From the NCBI GenBank assembly GCA_902363805.1, contig CABJBF010000003.1, positions 324,564-388,563 of the forward strand: a stretch of 64,000 nucleotides of DNA, given 5' to 3'. Below the pieces are notes generated by a model. The model saw nothing but the letters and a program-made list of their open reading frames with translations. It searched no databases and was not told the origin of the DNA. A program made the translations under genes and the position numbers. This stretch comes from Eubacteriaceae bacterium (GTDB lineage Bacteria; Bacillota; Clostridia; Lachnospirales; Lachnospiraceae). Below are positions 9,120-17,084 of the stretch, in pieces. Numbering within the stretch: the first letter of the stretch is position 1; every line of letters begins with the position of its first letter.

Positions 9120-9926
9120 CTATTTTTCAAATAGCTCTTTCACGACCTGAATGTAACGTTCAATTACAATACTATAATCAATTTCATCCGAAATTATATT
9201 CTCAGTAGTGTTATGATAATCATTCTCATAAAATCTACTATCGTATATTTCTCTTGCCAATTGTAATATATCAACATTCTCATTTGCCGCCGGTGCAATT
9301 TTCTCCCCCACAGTCTTTCTATGTTCTCTTACCTTCATCATTAATTCTACAAATTCTTCATCAATTTCAACATAATTTAATAACTTAAATATGTCATATA
9401 AATGTCTGGAGTTTCTTTGTGCTTTTCCTTGCAAATAATAATCGCATACGGCAAATATTTTATCCGCAAGTGTTCTATTTATACATTGAACACTCATTTC
9501 AAACGGTATTAAATTATATTTCTTTATTAACTCAGGTTCTTCATTTTTTAGCGTATCATATATGTAATTACTTATTTGTCTTCTTTCCGTTGGAAAAGAA
9601 TAAGACATCAACGCTGTTTCTAACTTAACGAAAGGAGACAGTCCGGAAAAGTTACTATTATCACTAACAGAATTATAATAAAAATCATAATGATTATAGT
9701 TTTTATCACTTTCAATATCTTTCCAATTTTTTATTTCTATTTCTAAATCTTCAGCTATAGGTTTCAGTATGTTATACTTCAATTTTTTTCTTCTACTCTC
9801 CCCCAAATGTTCTTTAAACGTAATATCTGTATCCTCAGAAAATCGATCAATAGCACCATATGCTTTAGATAAAGAAGTTCCTCCTTTGAATATTACCTCT
9901 ATCTCTTGCTGGATATCATACTTATT
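9120..9926 (-). pseudogene. AbiEii/AbiGii-type nucleotidyltransferase toxin, 5'-truncated
   Basis: The frame from 9926 to the stop at 9120 reads as the body of a type IV toxin-antitoxin nucleotidyltransferase. It has the MNT-fold active site IFKGGTSLSKAYG and IDRFSEDTDITFK (G-G-T-S-L-S and S-E-D-T-D), then RTLADKIFAVCDYYLQGKAQ and SRHLYDIFKL. The first in-frame codon follows a TAA (9927-9929) directly. No ATG/GTG/TTG precedes the GGTS motif; the first possible start is a TTG at 9806, already beyond the catalytic motif. The N-terminal ~40-50 residues of the family are absent, and no AbiEi antitoxin gene is near. The frame overlaps the end of the HAM1-like gene by 5 bases, so the deletion probably joined the two. 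Confidence 0.75.
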
Positions 9927-10551
9927 TTATCCCCAATGCTTCCTTTAAAAATCCTACTATTCTCTTTTCATACTCGCCATATATTATATTTTCCTTACTT
10001 TCAGAATCACAGCCCTCAACAAAATATCTTCCTGTCTCTTTACTAATTGACAAAGAATCAAGCGGCCAACCCTCAAATCTTTTAGTTGATGCTTTATCTA
10101 TCATATAAAAAGCCCCTACATTTTTTGCTAACTCTCTATCCATAAATGATGAAATCCTACCATTGTTATAAACAGCTATACCGTCCAGGTAATAGGCAGA
10201 TACCTTTCCTCCAAGCTCTCCTATAAGATTTGAATAATACTCAATCATTTCTTCATCTGATAATCTGTTCATTCCCATTGGAGTCCTAACATTTAATCCC
10301 GGTTGTCTCTCATCTTCTAAACTTAGTTCCTCAAAATACAATCCCGAATCATTACAAATCACCAAGTCAAAATATTTGCCATAATATCCTGCTTTGCATA
10401 TTGCATTTTCTTCCGGCGTTTTTCCTGTCTCATCCGGTTCATCTTCTATCTCTAAATATTTTAATGTTATAAATTCTATATCACAATTTTCTAACAGTTT
10501 AGAAAACCTCTTTACCTTTGAAGGATTAGTTGTTCCCAGTAGTACTTTCAT
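9922..10551 (-). CDS. HAM1/RdgB-family nucleoside triphosphate pyrophosphatase
   Basis: A 209-residue protein of the Ham1/Maf-like pyrophosphatase fold, expected to hydrolyse non-canonical purine NTPs (ITP, dITP, XTP) to monophosphates. Visible motifs are the N-terminal LLGTTNPSKVKRFSKLL (T-x-N-x-x-K), the acidic pocket DEPDETGKTPEENAICKA, CNDSGLYFEEL (D-S-G-L) and a late EGCDSESKENIIYGEYE. It is divergent from housekeeping RdgB (no standard S-H-R near the C-terminus) and sits inside the decayed island, so it may be an accessory paralogue. Start ATG at 10551 with GAAAGGAG about 7 bases upstream, 12 bases after the Fic fragment. Confidence 0.75.
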   Translation of the reverse strand: MKVLLGTTNPSKVKRFSKLLENCDIEFITLKYLEIEDEPDETGKTPEENAICKAGYYGKYFDLVICNDSGLYFEELSLEDERQPGLNVRTPMGMNRLSDEEMIEYYSNLIGELGGKVSAYYLDGIAVYNNGRISSFMDRELAKNVGAFYMIDKASTKRFEGWPLDSLSISKETGRYFVEGCDSESKENIIYGEYEKRIVGFLKEALGIK

Positions 10552-10563
10552 CGTTCTCTCCTT

Positions 10564-10806
10564 TCAATTCTTTTCATACTTTATTTCAAAATAGTCTAAA
10601 TATGCCTTATATCTATCTTGCGCTGTTAGACATGTATCCATTAAATAACCTTTTTCATTATCCCATTCTTTTAATCCACGATAATAAAAAAATTTCAAAT
10701 TGTCTTCAATAATAAACGGAACAATGTTATGTTTTAAACATTCTTTAAACATAATAATTCTTCCAACACGACCATTACCATCTTGAAATGGATGGATACG
10801 TTCAAA
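10564..10806 (-). pseudogene. Fic-family AMP-transferase, C-terminal fragment
   Basis: The minus frame reads FERIHPFQDGNGRVGRIIMF, the full Fic active-site loop (H-P-F-x-x-G-N-G-R-x-x-R), then a helical C-terminus ending at 10564. The N-terminal ~200 residues are gone. At about 10803 the homology switches to an IS21-type transposase fragment on the same strand. The first ATG lies after the active-site motif (10752), so no working enzyme can be made. An IS insertion followed by deletion is the simplest history. Confidence 0.8.
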
Positions 10807-10935
10807 TCAATATGATTATTATGATAGAATACCTCAATGCAATTTTCTGTTGTACGGATATCGACTTTCTTACCAATAAATTCATATAGAACTGAATGTT
10901 TGCAATTTCCGACTTTTATGAGATAATCAGGTTGT
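10800..10935 (-). mobile_element. IS21-family IstA transposase, C-terminal fragment
   Basis: The minus strand reads HSVLYEFIGKKVDIRTTENC then IEVFYHNNHID, which matches the Mu-transposase-C/IstA pattern Y-S-V-P-Y-x-Y-I-G-K-x-V-x-x-R. Only ~45 codons survive; no istB, catalytic core or terminal repeats are seen. It directly adjoins the truncated Fic frame. Confidence 0.6.
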
Positions 10936-11117
10936 ATAGTGGCACTCTAAAATTCCTATTTGAAATACTAATTATTCCGTCTATTTGAGAATTTTATCGA
11001 TTCTCCCATGCTAGACTTTCATAATCAATATCAAACCAAAACTTGGTTATCAATTATTTTGCTTTCCATGATATTTTATAGACATCTAATCTAAAAACAG
11101 CAACTGCTTCAAGTTAT
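10936..11117. other. Non-coding spacer between IS21 remnant and RhuM gene
   Basis: No coding frame, promoter or clear terminator is supported here. It probably contains further IS-derived sequence, but I could not place it. Confidence 0.4.
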
Positions 11118-12047
11118 CTACATTGCCAAGAAATTCATAACTAACTTTACCATTATCTCTTTCTCCTCTGCTCTGGATTCTGCAATCATAAGTGTAATTG
11201 CCACCAATGCTCCATCACTGATAATTTTTACTCCATCTTTATAAAGAGCATTGTTGCGTGCTAAAAATTCGAGGAAAAGAGATGCAGCTATTCTCTTACA
11301 CCCATCAGCATAAGGATGGTCCTTTATTATAAAGTAAAGTAAATTTGCAGCTTTTTCTTCCAATGACGGATACACATCTCCTCCAAACACATTTTGATAA
11401 ACAGCTGCTAATATTCCTTCAACCTTACCTTTCTCTTTCTCAACGCCGAATACATCTGATTTAAATGAATCTTCCATTTCATCAACCATCCTTCGACATT
11501 CTTCATAAGTAATTCTATAAATCGGTTCATTTCCCTCAGGTTTTTGTAAAGACTGGTGATCATATTGATCCAAGAGAAGCAAAGCTTCAGTATATTGATT
11601 TACTGCCTTTAATATTTCTTTTTCCTCCAAATCTAAGGAATATGCTAACATTTTTGTCTGAATATTAACCGTTTTTTGAAGTGCAAACATCCTTTTTTCG
11701 TTTATTGCATATCCTTCCATTATGTATTGTTTCAACACACCATTAGCCCAACGTCTAAACGCAATACCTTTTTTTGAATTAACTCTATATCCTACTGACA
11801 ATATCATATCAAGGTTGTATATTTTTGGTTTTCTGCCTCCGGTACTTTTGTCGGAAAAACCGACAGAAGTATCATCCAGCTCACCTGACTTCAAAATATT
11901 AGATATATGTTCACTTACTGTTGCATGACTAACTCCAAACAATGTTTCTATCTGTTTTTGAGTAAGCCATACCGTTTCCTGTTCCGGATTTATTTGAACC
12001 TCTATGTTAACATTACCATCATTAAATAATACGATTTCATTTGTCAT
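11118..12047 (-). CDS. RhuM-family DNA-binding protein with C-terminal Fic/Doc domain
   Basis: A 309-residue two-domain protein. Residues 1-115 match the RhuM (virulence protein) family: VWLTQKQIETLFGVSHATVS, a winged-helix-like segment, then GGRKPKIYNLDMILSVGYRV and FRRWANGVLKQYI. Residues ~160-305 are Fic/Doc-like with the active loop KDHPYADGCKRIAASLFLEF. The canonical Doc motif is H-x-F-x-D/N-G/A-N-K-R. Here Phe is Tyr and the Asn before Lys is Cys, so activity is uncertain. Such proteins are often carried on mobile DNA and near restriction systems. The start has a GAAGGA site. Intact, unlike most neighbours. Confidence 0.8.
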   Translation of the reverse strand: MTNEIVLFNDGNVNIEVQINPEQETVWLTQKQIETLFGVSHATVSEHISNILKSGELDDTSVGFSDKSTGGRKPKIYNLDMILSVGYRVNSKKGIAFRRWANGVLKQYIMEGYAINEKRMFALQKTVNIQTKMLAYSLDLEEKEILKAVNQYTEALLLLDQYDHQSLQKPEGNEPIYRITYEECRRMVDEMEDSFKSDVFGVEKEKGKVEGILAAVYQNVFGGDVYPSLEEKAANLLYFIIKDHPYADGCKRIAASLFLEFLARNNALYKDGVKIISDGALVAITLMIAESRAEEKEIMVKLVMNFLAM

Positions 12048-12155
12048 TATATATAATATCCTTCTTCTAGCTTATTATTTATTAAATAAAATATTTTCGT
12101 TATACTTATTACTATAACTAAAATTCCGATTTGTTAAGTTCTTTCTATATCCCAT

Positions 12156-12243
12156 CTTCTTGCCCTTCGGACAAGAAGCATCCCTCGCTCAAAGAGCTCG
12201 GTCAATTCTAAATTTGTTTTACTATTTCTTTAAAAAAGAAATG
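12156..12243. other. Two intergenic hairpins
   Basis: CTTCTTG/CAAGAAG arms with a TTCG-containing loop (12156-12178) and an A/T hairpin, TTTCTTT/AAGAAA (about 12228-12242). The second lies ~12 bases past the radical SAM stop and may serve as its terminator. The first ends in a GACCGAGC...GCGAG-like word on the minus strand, which also occurs at 13909-13925. Confidence 0.4.
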
Positions 12244-12253
12244 TATCTTTATT

Positions 12254-13006
12254 CTAAACTTTGTATTCCTCAATTATCTCCATAATTGATTTTTCATAAA
12301 TATTCCCATTCAACACATCCCCATTTTTTGAAAAACTAATTGTTCTAACATCTATTGGATTCTCCTCATATGGATTTATATATTCCTTGTTCTTATCGAA
12401 GTAATCACTTAGATATTTCACTGCATTTCCATTTGGAAAAATAACATTTCCTTTTGCCTGTGGAATATTTAAATCCTCAAATTCAGAAATAATTTTCTTT
12501 GTCTTTTTGTTATATTCATTATCATCTTCTTTGCTCACAAGCCAAGCAGGATTTAATTTAATTTCTACACCACTCTCTTTTATGCACATTGCAAAATATT
12601 TCACTATATCAAGTGGTATAGTCTCTTGATGAAATGAATCAACAGATAATAACACTTTTTGAACTCCACTATATGACAACATTTGCGCCACTTCTCTTAC
12701 TCTTTCTTTGTCTTTAGAAAAAAATCCGTTAGTGATTATTGCCCTATCCTTTATGTTCATTTCTTTAGCAGTTTTATGAATGTTGCAAACCACTTCCGGA
12801 TATATCAAAGGTTCTCCTCCAAAAGTCATTAAAGATTTAATATCATAGTTATTACATATATCAATAACTGCTTGCACTGCTATGTCTCCATCTATGTGTT
12901 TTCCACTTGATTTATGTTCTCCCTCTGAACAATGTATGCATCTTCCTGTGCATGCCATTGTTACAACAAACTCTATTCTGTTTAAATTTTCTAAATACTT
13001 ATTCAT
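12254..13006 (-). CDS. Radical SAM protein, function unknown
   Basis: A 250-residue radical SAM enzyme. The [4Fe-4S] cluster motif is TMACTGRCIHCSEGEH (C-x3-C-x2-C, residues ~18-25). The SAM-binding glycine motif LMTFGGEPLIYPEV is at ~60, followed by IITNGFF and LLSVDSFHQETIP strands of the TIM barrel. No SPASM auxiliary cluster with extra Cys residues is present, and the C-terminus (ISFSKNGDVLNGNIYEKSIM) is short. No RiPP precursor or partner gene is evident nearby. Start ATG at 13006 with a GAGGT site. Confidence 0.75.
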   Translation of the reverse strand: MNKYLENLNRIEFVVTMACTGRCIHCSEGEHKSSGKHIDGDIAVQAVIDICNNYDIKSLMTFGGEPLIYPEVVCNIHKTAKEMNIKDRAIITNGFFSKDKERVREVAQMLSYSGVQKVLLSVDSFHQETIPLDIVKYFAMCIKESGVEIKLNPAWLVSKEDDNEYNKKTKKIISEFEDLNIPQAKGNVIFPNGNAVKYLSDYFDKNKEYINPYEENPIDVRTISFSKNGDVLNGNIYEKSIMEIIEEYKV

Positions 13007-13132
13007 TCTTTTTTACCTCATTTGCTAATAGCCCTAATTTTCAGCCTATATTTCAAAATCTAGAGCTTATGACAAGCTTACAACTGTAACACACTACAAT
13101 TTTGTTGTATTTAAATCATAATATGAATATTC

Positions 13133-13591
13133 TTAATTTAATGTTCCTAATTTAATTTTACTATCTAATTCCCATAACGCAGTTTTATTACTATCATATC
13201 TAAGTCTTTTTAATGCAGTTTTATAATCAACCCATTCATATTTTGTATGCTCTTGAGACAATTCCAAAATTGTTGTATTCATCCTAGCAGCAAATGTATA
13301 TTCAGGAATAACTAAACAATTTTCACCCCATATTTTTCTTGCTTCTTTAAAACAGTATGTTGGTATGCTATTTTGTGTATCAAGTACAGAATATTTACAA
13401 TCCATACCTATGTTTGCTTCTTCATATGCCTCTCGTTTTGCAGATATTATTATAGTTTCATCCTCATCTTCTCCACCACCTGCTATAAATTGCCATACTT
13501 TCATATCATTTCTTTTAAATATGCAATATTTTACATTGCCGTTTTCAATATGATATGGAATGACTAATACCTGATATTTTGCTCTTGCCAA
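13133..13591 (-). CDS. Nudix hydrolase
   Basis: A 152-residue Nudix-fold pyrophosphohydrolase. The Nudix box runs from GGGEDEDETIIISAKREA into YEEANI (G-x5-E-x7-R-E-x-x-E-E, residues ~38-60). The N-terminus ARAKYQVLVIPYHI is close to NTP pyrophosphatases of the MutT/dihydroneopterin type, but the substrate is not readable. The start is a TTG at 13591 with a GGGAGGTG site 8 bases upstream. Monocistronic. Confidence 0.8.
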   Translation of the reverse strand: MARAKYQVLVIPYHIENGNVKYCIFKRNDMKVWQFIAGGGEDEDETIIISAKREAYEEANIGMDCKYSVLDTQNSIPTYCFKEARKIWGENCLVIPEYTFAARMNTTILELSQEHTKYEWVDYKTALKRLRYDSNKTALWELDSKIKLGTLN

Positions 13592-13865
13592 TATATGTTC
13601 ACCTCCCTAAATTTTAATTTATCATCTACCCAATTTTCTATTTTATACACAGTGCCTTTAGTGTTTTATCACGCCATACTCGTTTTATTATATTTCGCTC
13701 AACATTTATACAGCTTAATTCTACCATATCCATAACTAGATTGATATTTCATTATTTTATCAATTACAAAATTTCAGTTCAAATTATTTAGAATATTTGT
13801 GTCCAATTGACATCTCCTCAAAGCAGATTCACCCGCCAATACAACATTTGAGACATAGAGGTTTT

Positions 13866-13936
13866 GGGGTGCGGTCATCCAGTGGATGACCCTGCGTAAG
13901 CAGGAGCATGGACCGAGCCGGTAGGCGAGACTTCCC
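13866..13936. ncRNA. Candidate structured RNA or palindromic element
   Basis: On the plus strand: GGTCATCC-AGT-GGATGACC (perfect 8-bp stem), CTGC-GTAA-GCAG (stem with a GNRA-like loop), ACC-GAGCC-GGT, all enclosed by outer GGGG...CCCC pairing. The nested, G/C-rich design in a 70%-AT region suggests selection on structure. Strand and promoter are undetermined, and a mobile palindromic repeat is an alternative. Confidence 0.4.
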
Positions 13937-13938
13937 CT

Positions 13939-13977
13939 AACAAGAATGTATTTGTATATACAAATGCGTATCTTGCA
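13939..13977. repeat. Imperfect palindrome
   Basis: CAAGA-ATG-TATTTGTA and TACAAAT-GCG-TATCTTG arms around a TA centre; about 15 paired bases with one internal mismatch block. It follows the structured block directly. Confidence 0.5.
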
Positions 13978-14049
13978 AAAGATCTACTTCCATTTTCTTA
14001 ATCTACTTTTGACAACCTGGATTTAATATTTTTTCTTATTTTTTCCTCT

Positions 14050-14145
14050 AACAGATACGAGATACGCTATGCATATCTCGTATCTGATTAGCGGTCGGCA
14101 AATGTTCATTCATGCAAGCCTGATGACCACTTGCCTCGTCGCTAT
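14050..14145. repeat. Perfect 13-bp palindrome plus adjoining long stem
   Basis: CAGATACGAGATA and TATCTCGTATCTG arms enclose a 9-base loop. Next to it, TAGCG...GGCAA pairs with TTGCC...CGCTA about 50 bases on. The block follows the ppdK terminator on the minus strand and has no T run of its own. Confidence 0.5.
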
Positions 14146-14149
14146 AACA

Positions 14150-14186
14150 AAAAAACTCCTGCATACCATTTCCGGTATACAGGAGT
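14150..14186 (-). terminator. Intrinsic terminator of ppdK
   Basis: 13-base arms (ACTCCTGCATACC / GGTATACAGGAGT, one mismatch) are followed on the minus strand by seven Ts. It lies ~45 bases past the ppdK stop. Confidence 0.9.
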
Positions 14187-14228
14187 TCATTATTTTAAGT
14201 AATTATATTCTTTTCACTTGTCAGTGTA

Positions 14229-16856
14229 TTACTTGTTAGCGATAGCTGCCTGAGCTGCTGCTAATCTAGCGATAGGTACACGGAATGGTGAACATGATAC
14301 ATAATCAAGACCAATCTTATGGCAGAATTCTACTGAAGATGGATCTCCACCGTGTTCTCCACAGATACCTACGTGAAGGTTAGGGTTAACTGGCTTACCA
14401 AGTTTGATAGCCATTTCCATTAACTTACCAACACCAACCTGATCTAACTTAGCAAATGGATCATTTTCAAAGATCTTAGCATCATAGTAAGCATCTAAGA
14501 ACTTACCAGCATCATCTCTTGAGAATCCGTATGTCATCTGTGTTAAATCGTTTGTACCGAAGCAGAAGAAGTCTGCCTGCTTAGCGATTTCATCAGCTGT
14601 AAGAGCTGCTCTTGGGATTTCGATCATTGTACCTACCTGGTATTCAAGTTCAACACCTGCTGCTGCAATTTCAGCATCAGCTGTAGCTACTACGATATCC
14701 TTAACATATTTTAATTCTTTAGCATCACATGATAATGGAATCATAATTTCCGGCTTAACTGTCCAATCACTATGTTTCTTCTGAACATTAATTGCTGCAC
14801 GGATAACAGCCTTAGTCTGCATCTTAGCAATTTCAGGATATGTTACAGCAAGACGAAGTCCTCTGTGTCCCATCATAGGGTTGAATTCGTGAAGTGAAGA
14901 AATGATTGTCTTGATTTCTTCTACTGTCTTACCCTGTGCATCTGCAAGTTTCTTAATATCTTCTTCTTCAGTTGGAACGAACTCATGAAGAGGTGGATCT
15001 AAGAATCTGATTGTAACTGGGTTACCTTCAAGTGCTTCGTAAAGTGCTTCGAAGTCTCCCTGCTGATATGGAAGAATCTTTTCAAGAGCTGCTTCTCTTT
15101 CTTCTACTGTATCAGAACAAATCATTTCTCTGAATGCTGCAATTCTGTCTTCTTCGAAGAACATATGCTCTGTACGGCAAAGACCGATACCTTCTGCACC
15201 AAGTTCTCTAGCTTTCTTAGCATCAGCTGGTGTATCAGCATTTGTTCTAACCTTAAGTGTTCTATATTTATCAGCCCATCCCATGATACGTCCGAATGTA
15301 CCAGCGATCTTAGCATCAACTGTAGGAATAATTCCATCATAGATGTTACCTGTTGAACCATCGATTGAGATGAAATCTCCTTCATGATATTCTTTTCCAG
15401 CTAAAGTGAATTTCTTGTTTTCTTCGTCCATAGCGATGTCGCCACAACCAGATACACAGCATGTACCCATACCACGAGCAACTACGGCAGCGTGTGATGT
15501 CATACCACCACGAACTGTTAAGATACCCTGTGATGCCTTCATACCTGTGATATCTTCTGGAGATGTTTCAAGACGTACAAGTACAACCTTTTCTCCTCTT
15601 GCATTCCATTCAACAGCATCATCAGCTGTGAATACAACCTTACCACAAGCAGCTCCTGGAGAAGCTCCAAGTCCCTTACCAGCTGGTGTAGCAGCCTTAA
15701 GAGCAGCAGCATCAAACTGTGGGTGAAGTAATGTATCTAAGTTTCTAGGATCGATCATAGCTACAGCTTCTTCTTCTGTTCTCATGCCTTCATCAACAAG
15801 GTCACAAGCAATCTGTAAAGCAGCCTGAGCTGTTCTCTTACCATTTCTTGTCTGTAACATGTAAAGTTTTCTGTTTTCAACAGTAAATTCCATATCCTGC
15901 ATGTCTCTGTAATGGTTTTCAAGTGTTTCACAAACCTTTACAAATTCTTCAAATGCTTCTGGGAATTCCTGTTCCATCTGAGCGATTGGCATTGGTGTTC
16001 TAACACCGGCAACAACGTCTTCACCCTGAGCATTCTTTAAGAATTCACCCATAAGCTTCTTTTCACCTGTTGCTGGATCTCTTGTAAATGCAACACCTGT
16101 ACCACAATCATCACCCATGTTACCAAATGCCATTGACTGTACGTTAACAGCTGTTCCCCATGAATAAGGGATATCGTTGTCACGACGGTAAACGTTAGCA
16201 CGTGGGTTATCCCATGATCTAAATACGGCTTTGATAGCTCCCATTAACTGTTCCTTAGGATCATCTGGGAAGTCTTCTCCGATTTTTTCTTTATATTCAG
16301 CCTTGAACTGTGCTGCTAATTCCTTTAAGTCATCAGCTGTAAGTTCAACGTCCTGCTTAACACCTCTGTCAGCTTTCATCTTGTCGATAAGTTCTTCAAA
16401 ATACTTCTTACCAACTTCCATAACTACGTCAGAATACATCTGGATGAATCTTCTGTAGCAGTCCCATGCCCAACGAGCATTTCCTGACTTTTCAGCAATT
16501 GCGTTAACTACTGTTTCGTTAAGACCAAGGTTAAGAATTGTATCCATCATACCTGGCATAGAAGCTCTAGCTCCTGAACGAACAGAAACAAGTAATGGAT
16601 TTTCCTTATCACCGAATTTCTTTCCTGTGATTTCTTCCATCTTTACGATATACTCGTTAATCTGTCCCTGAATTTCTTCGTTAATTTCTCTACCGTCCTC
16701 ATAGTACTGAGTACAAGCTTCTGTTGTAATAGTGAATCCCTGAGGTACTGGAAGTCCTAAACCTGTCATTTCTGCAAGGTTAGCACCTTTTCCACCAAGA
16801 AGTTCACGCATGTTTGCGTTACCTTCGCTAAAAAGGTATACCCATTTGTTTGCCAT
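14229..16856 (-). CDS. ppdK: Pyruvate, phosphate dikinase
   Basis: An 875-residue enzyme at full family length. It interconverts pyruvate + ATP + Pi and PEP + AMP + PPi, giving PPi-linked glycolysis or gluconeogenesis in anaerobes. The N-terminal ATP-grasp domain starts VYLFSEGNANMRELLGGKGA (K22 region) and has SVRSGARASMPGMMDTILN. The swivelling phosphohistidine domain carries RGGMTSHAAVVARGMGTCC with the catalytic His at ~455. The C-terminal PEP/pyruvate barrel has GLCRTEHMFFEEDR, a GTMIEIPRAAL Glu metal ligand and FGTNDLTQMTYGFSRDDAG with CGEHGGDP. Codon use is more G/C-rich than its neighbours, as expected for high expression. It has its own promoter, a ~120-base leader with a hairpin, and a strong terminator. 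No regulatory ppdK kinase (DUF299) gene is near. Confidence 0.97.
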   Translation of the reverse strand: MANKWVYLFSEGNANMRELLGGKGANLAEMTGLGLPVPQGFTITTEACTQYYEDGREINEEIQGQINEYIVKMEEITGKKFGDKENPLLVSVRSGARASMPGMMDTILNLGLNETVVNAIAEKSGNARWAWDCYRRFIQMYSDVVMEVGKKYFEELIDKMKADRGVKQDVELTADDLKELAAQFKAEYKEKIGEDFPDDPKEQLMGAIKAVFRSWDNPRANVYRRDNDIPYSWGTAVNVQSMAFGNMGDDCGTGVAFTRDPATGEKKLMGEFLKNAQGEDVVAGVRTPMPIAQMEQEFPEAFEEFVKVCETLENHYRDMQDMEFTVENRKLYMLQTRNGKRTAQAALQIACDLVDEGMRTEEEAVAMIDPRNLDTLLHPQFDAAALKAATPAGKGLGASPGAACGKVVFTADDAVEWNARGEKVVLVRLETSPEDITGMKASQGILTVRGGMTSHAAVVARGMGTCCVSGCGDIAMDEENKKFTLAGKEYHEGDFISIDGSTGNIYDGIIPTVDAKIAGTFGRIMGWADKYRTLKVRTNADTPADAKKARELGAEGIGLCRTEHMFFEEDRIAAFREMICSDTVEEREAALEKILPYQQGDFEALYEALEGNPVTIRFLDPPLHEFVPTEEEDIKKLADAQGKTVEEIKTIISSLHEFNPMMGHRGLRLAVTYPEIAKMQTKAVIRAAINVQKKHSDWTVKPEIMIPLSCDAKELKYVKDIVVATADAEIAAAGVELEYQVGTMIEIPRAALTADEIAKQADFFCFGTNDLTQMTYGFSRDDAGKFLDAYYDAKIFENDPFAKLDQVGVGKLMEMAIKLGKPVNPNLHVGICGEHGGDPSSVEFCHKIGLDYVSCSPFRVPIARLAAAQAAIANK

Positions 16857-16890
16857 TAATTTTTCCTCCTAAAACTTTAGTATTTATTTT

Positions 16891-16927
16891 ATGAGTTGTG
16901 GAGAATGGCTCTCTTTAACCAACTCAT
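16891..16927 (-). promoter_or_regulatory. Hairpin in the ppdK 5' leader
   Basis: ATGAGTTG/CAACTCAT 8-bp arms with an inner GAG/CTC pair lie between the ppdK promoter and its ribosome site (AGGAGG). It may stabilise the mRNA or regulate it; there is no match to a riboswitch I know. Confidence 0.4.
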
Positions 16928-16983
16928 ATTTTCTAATATCGGTATTTTTGCGCACAAAAATTGGGCAAAAATCCCTATAAAAC

Positions 16984-17011
16984 ATTATAACATAAGGCAT
17001 TTGATAGTCAA
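16984..17011 (-). promoter_or_regulatory. ppdK promoter
   Basis: On the minus strand TTGACT, a 16-base spacer, then a perfect TATAAT. The expected start site is ~120 bases ahead of the ppdK ATG. Confidence 0.8.
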
Positions 17012-17084
17012 GTTCATTTGCCATATGTTACCACAAAAAATCACTAAAACTCATCAAATCTTACTAAACTTCATACGACACACA

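Larger units (their letters stand above)
13592..14149. other. Long non-coding spacer rich in strong hairpins
   Basis: About 560 bases without a credible gene. It contains three clusters of secondary structure listed separately: a G/C-rich multi-hairpin block (13866-13936), an imperfect A/T palindrome (13939-13977), and a 13-bp perfect palindrome plus a longer stem (14050-14145). G/C content in the first block is well above the surroundings. No known RNA family was recognised. Confidence 0.6.

Noticed and set aside
9120..9806. AbiEii reading frame as a functional gene from the TTG at 9806
   Set aside because: The frame extends upstream with clear homology including the catalytic G-G-T-S; starting at 9806 would omit the active site.
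12050..12253. Small gene upstream of the radical SAM terminator region
   Set aside because: No frame of useful length or ribosome site; hairpins explain the structure.
13866..13936. Group II intron domain V, SRP RNA or RNase P RNA
   Set aside because: A short GAGCCGGTA-like word recalls domain V, but its closing strand is missing; conserved SRP and RNase P core words are not there.
14229..16856. Several long frames opposite ppdK
   Set aside because: They mirror the high-G/C codon use of ppdK and lack start signals or known domains.
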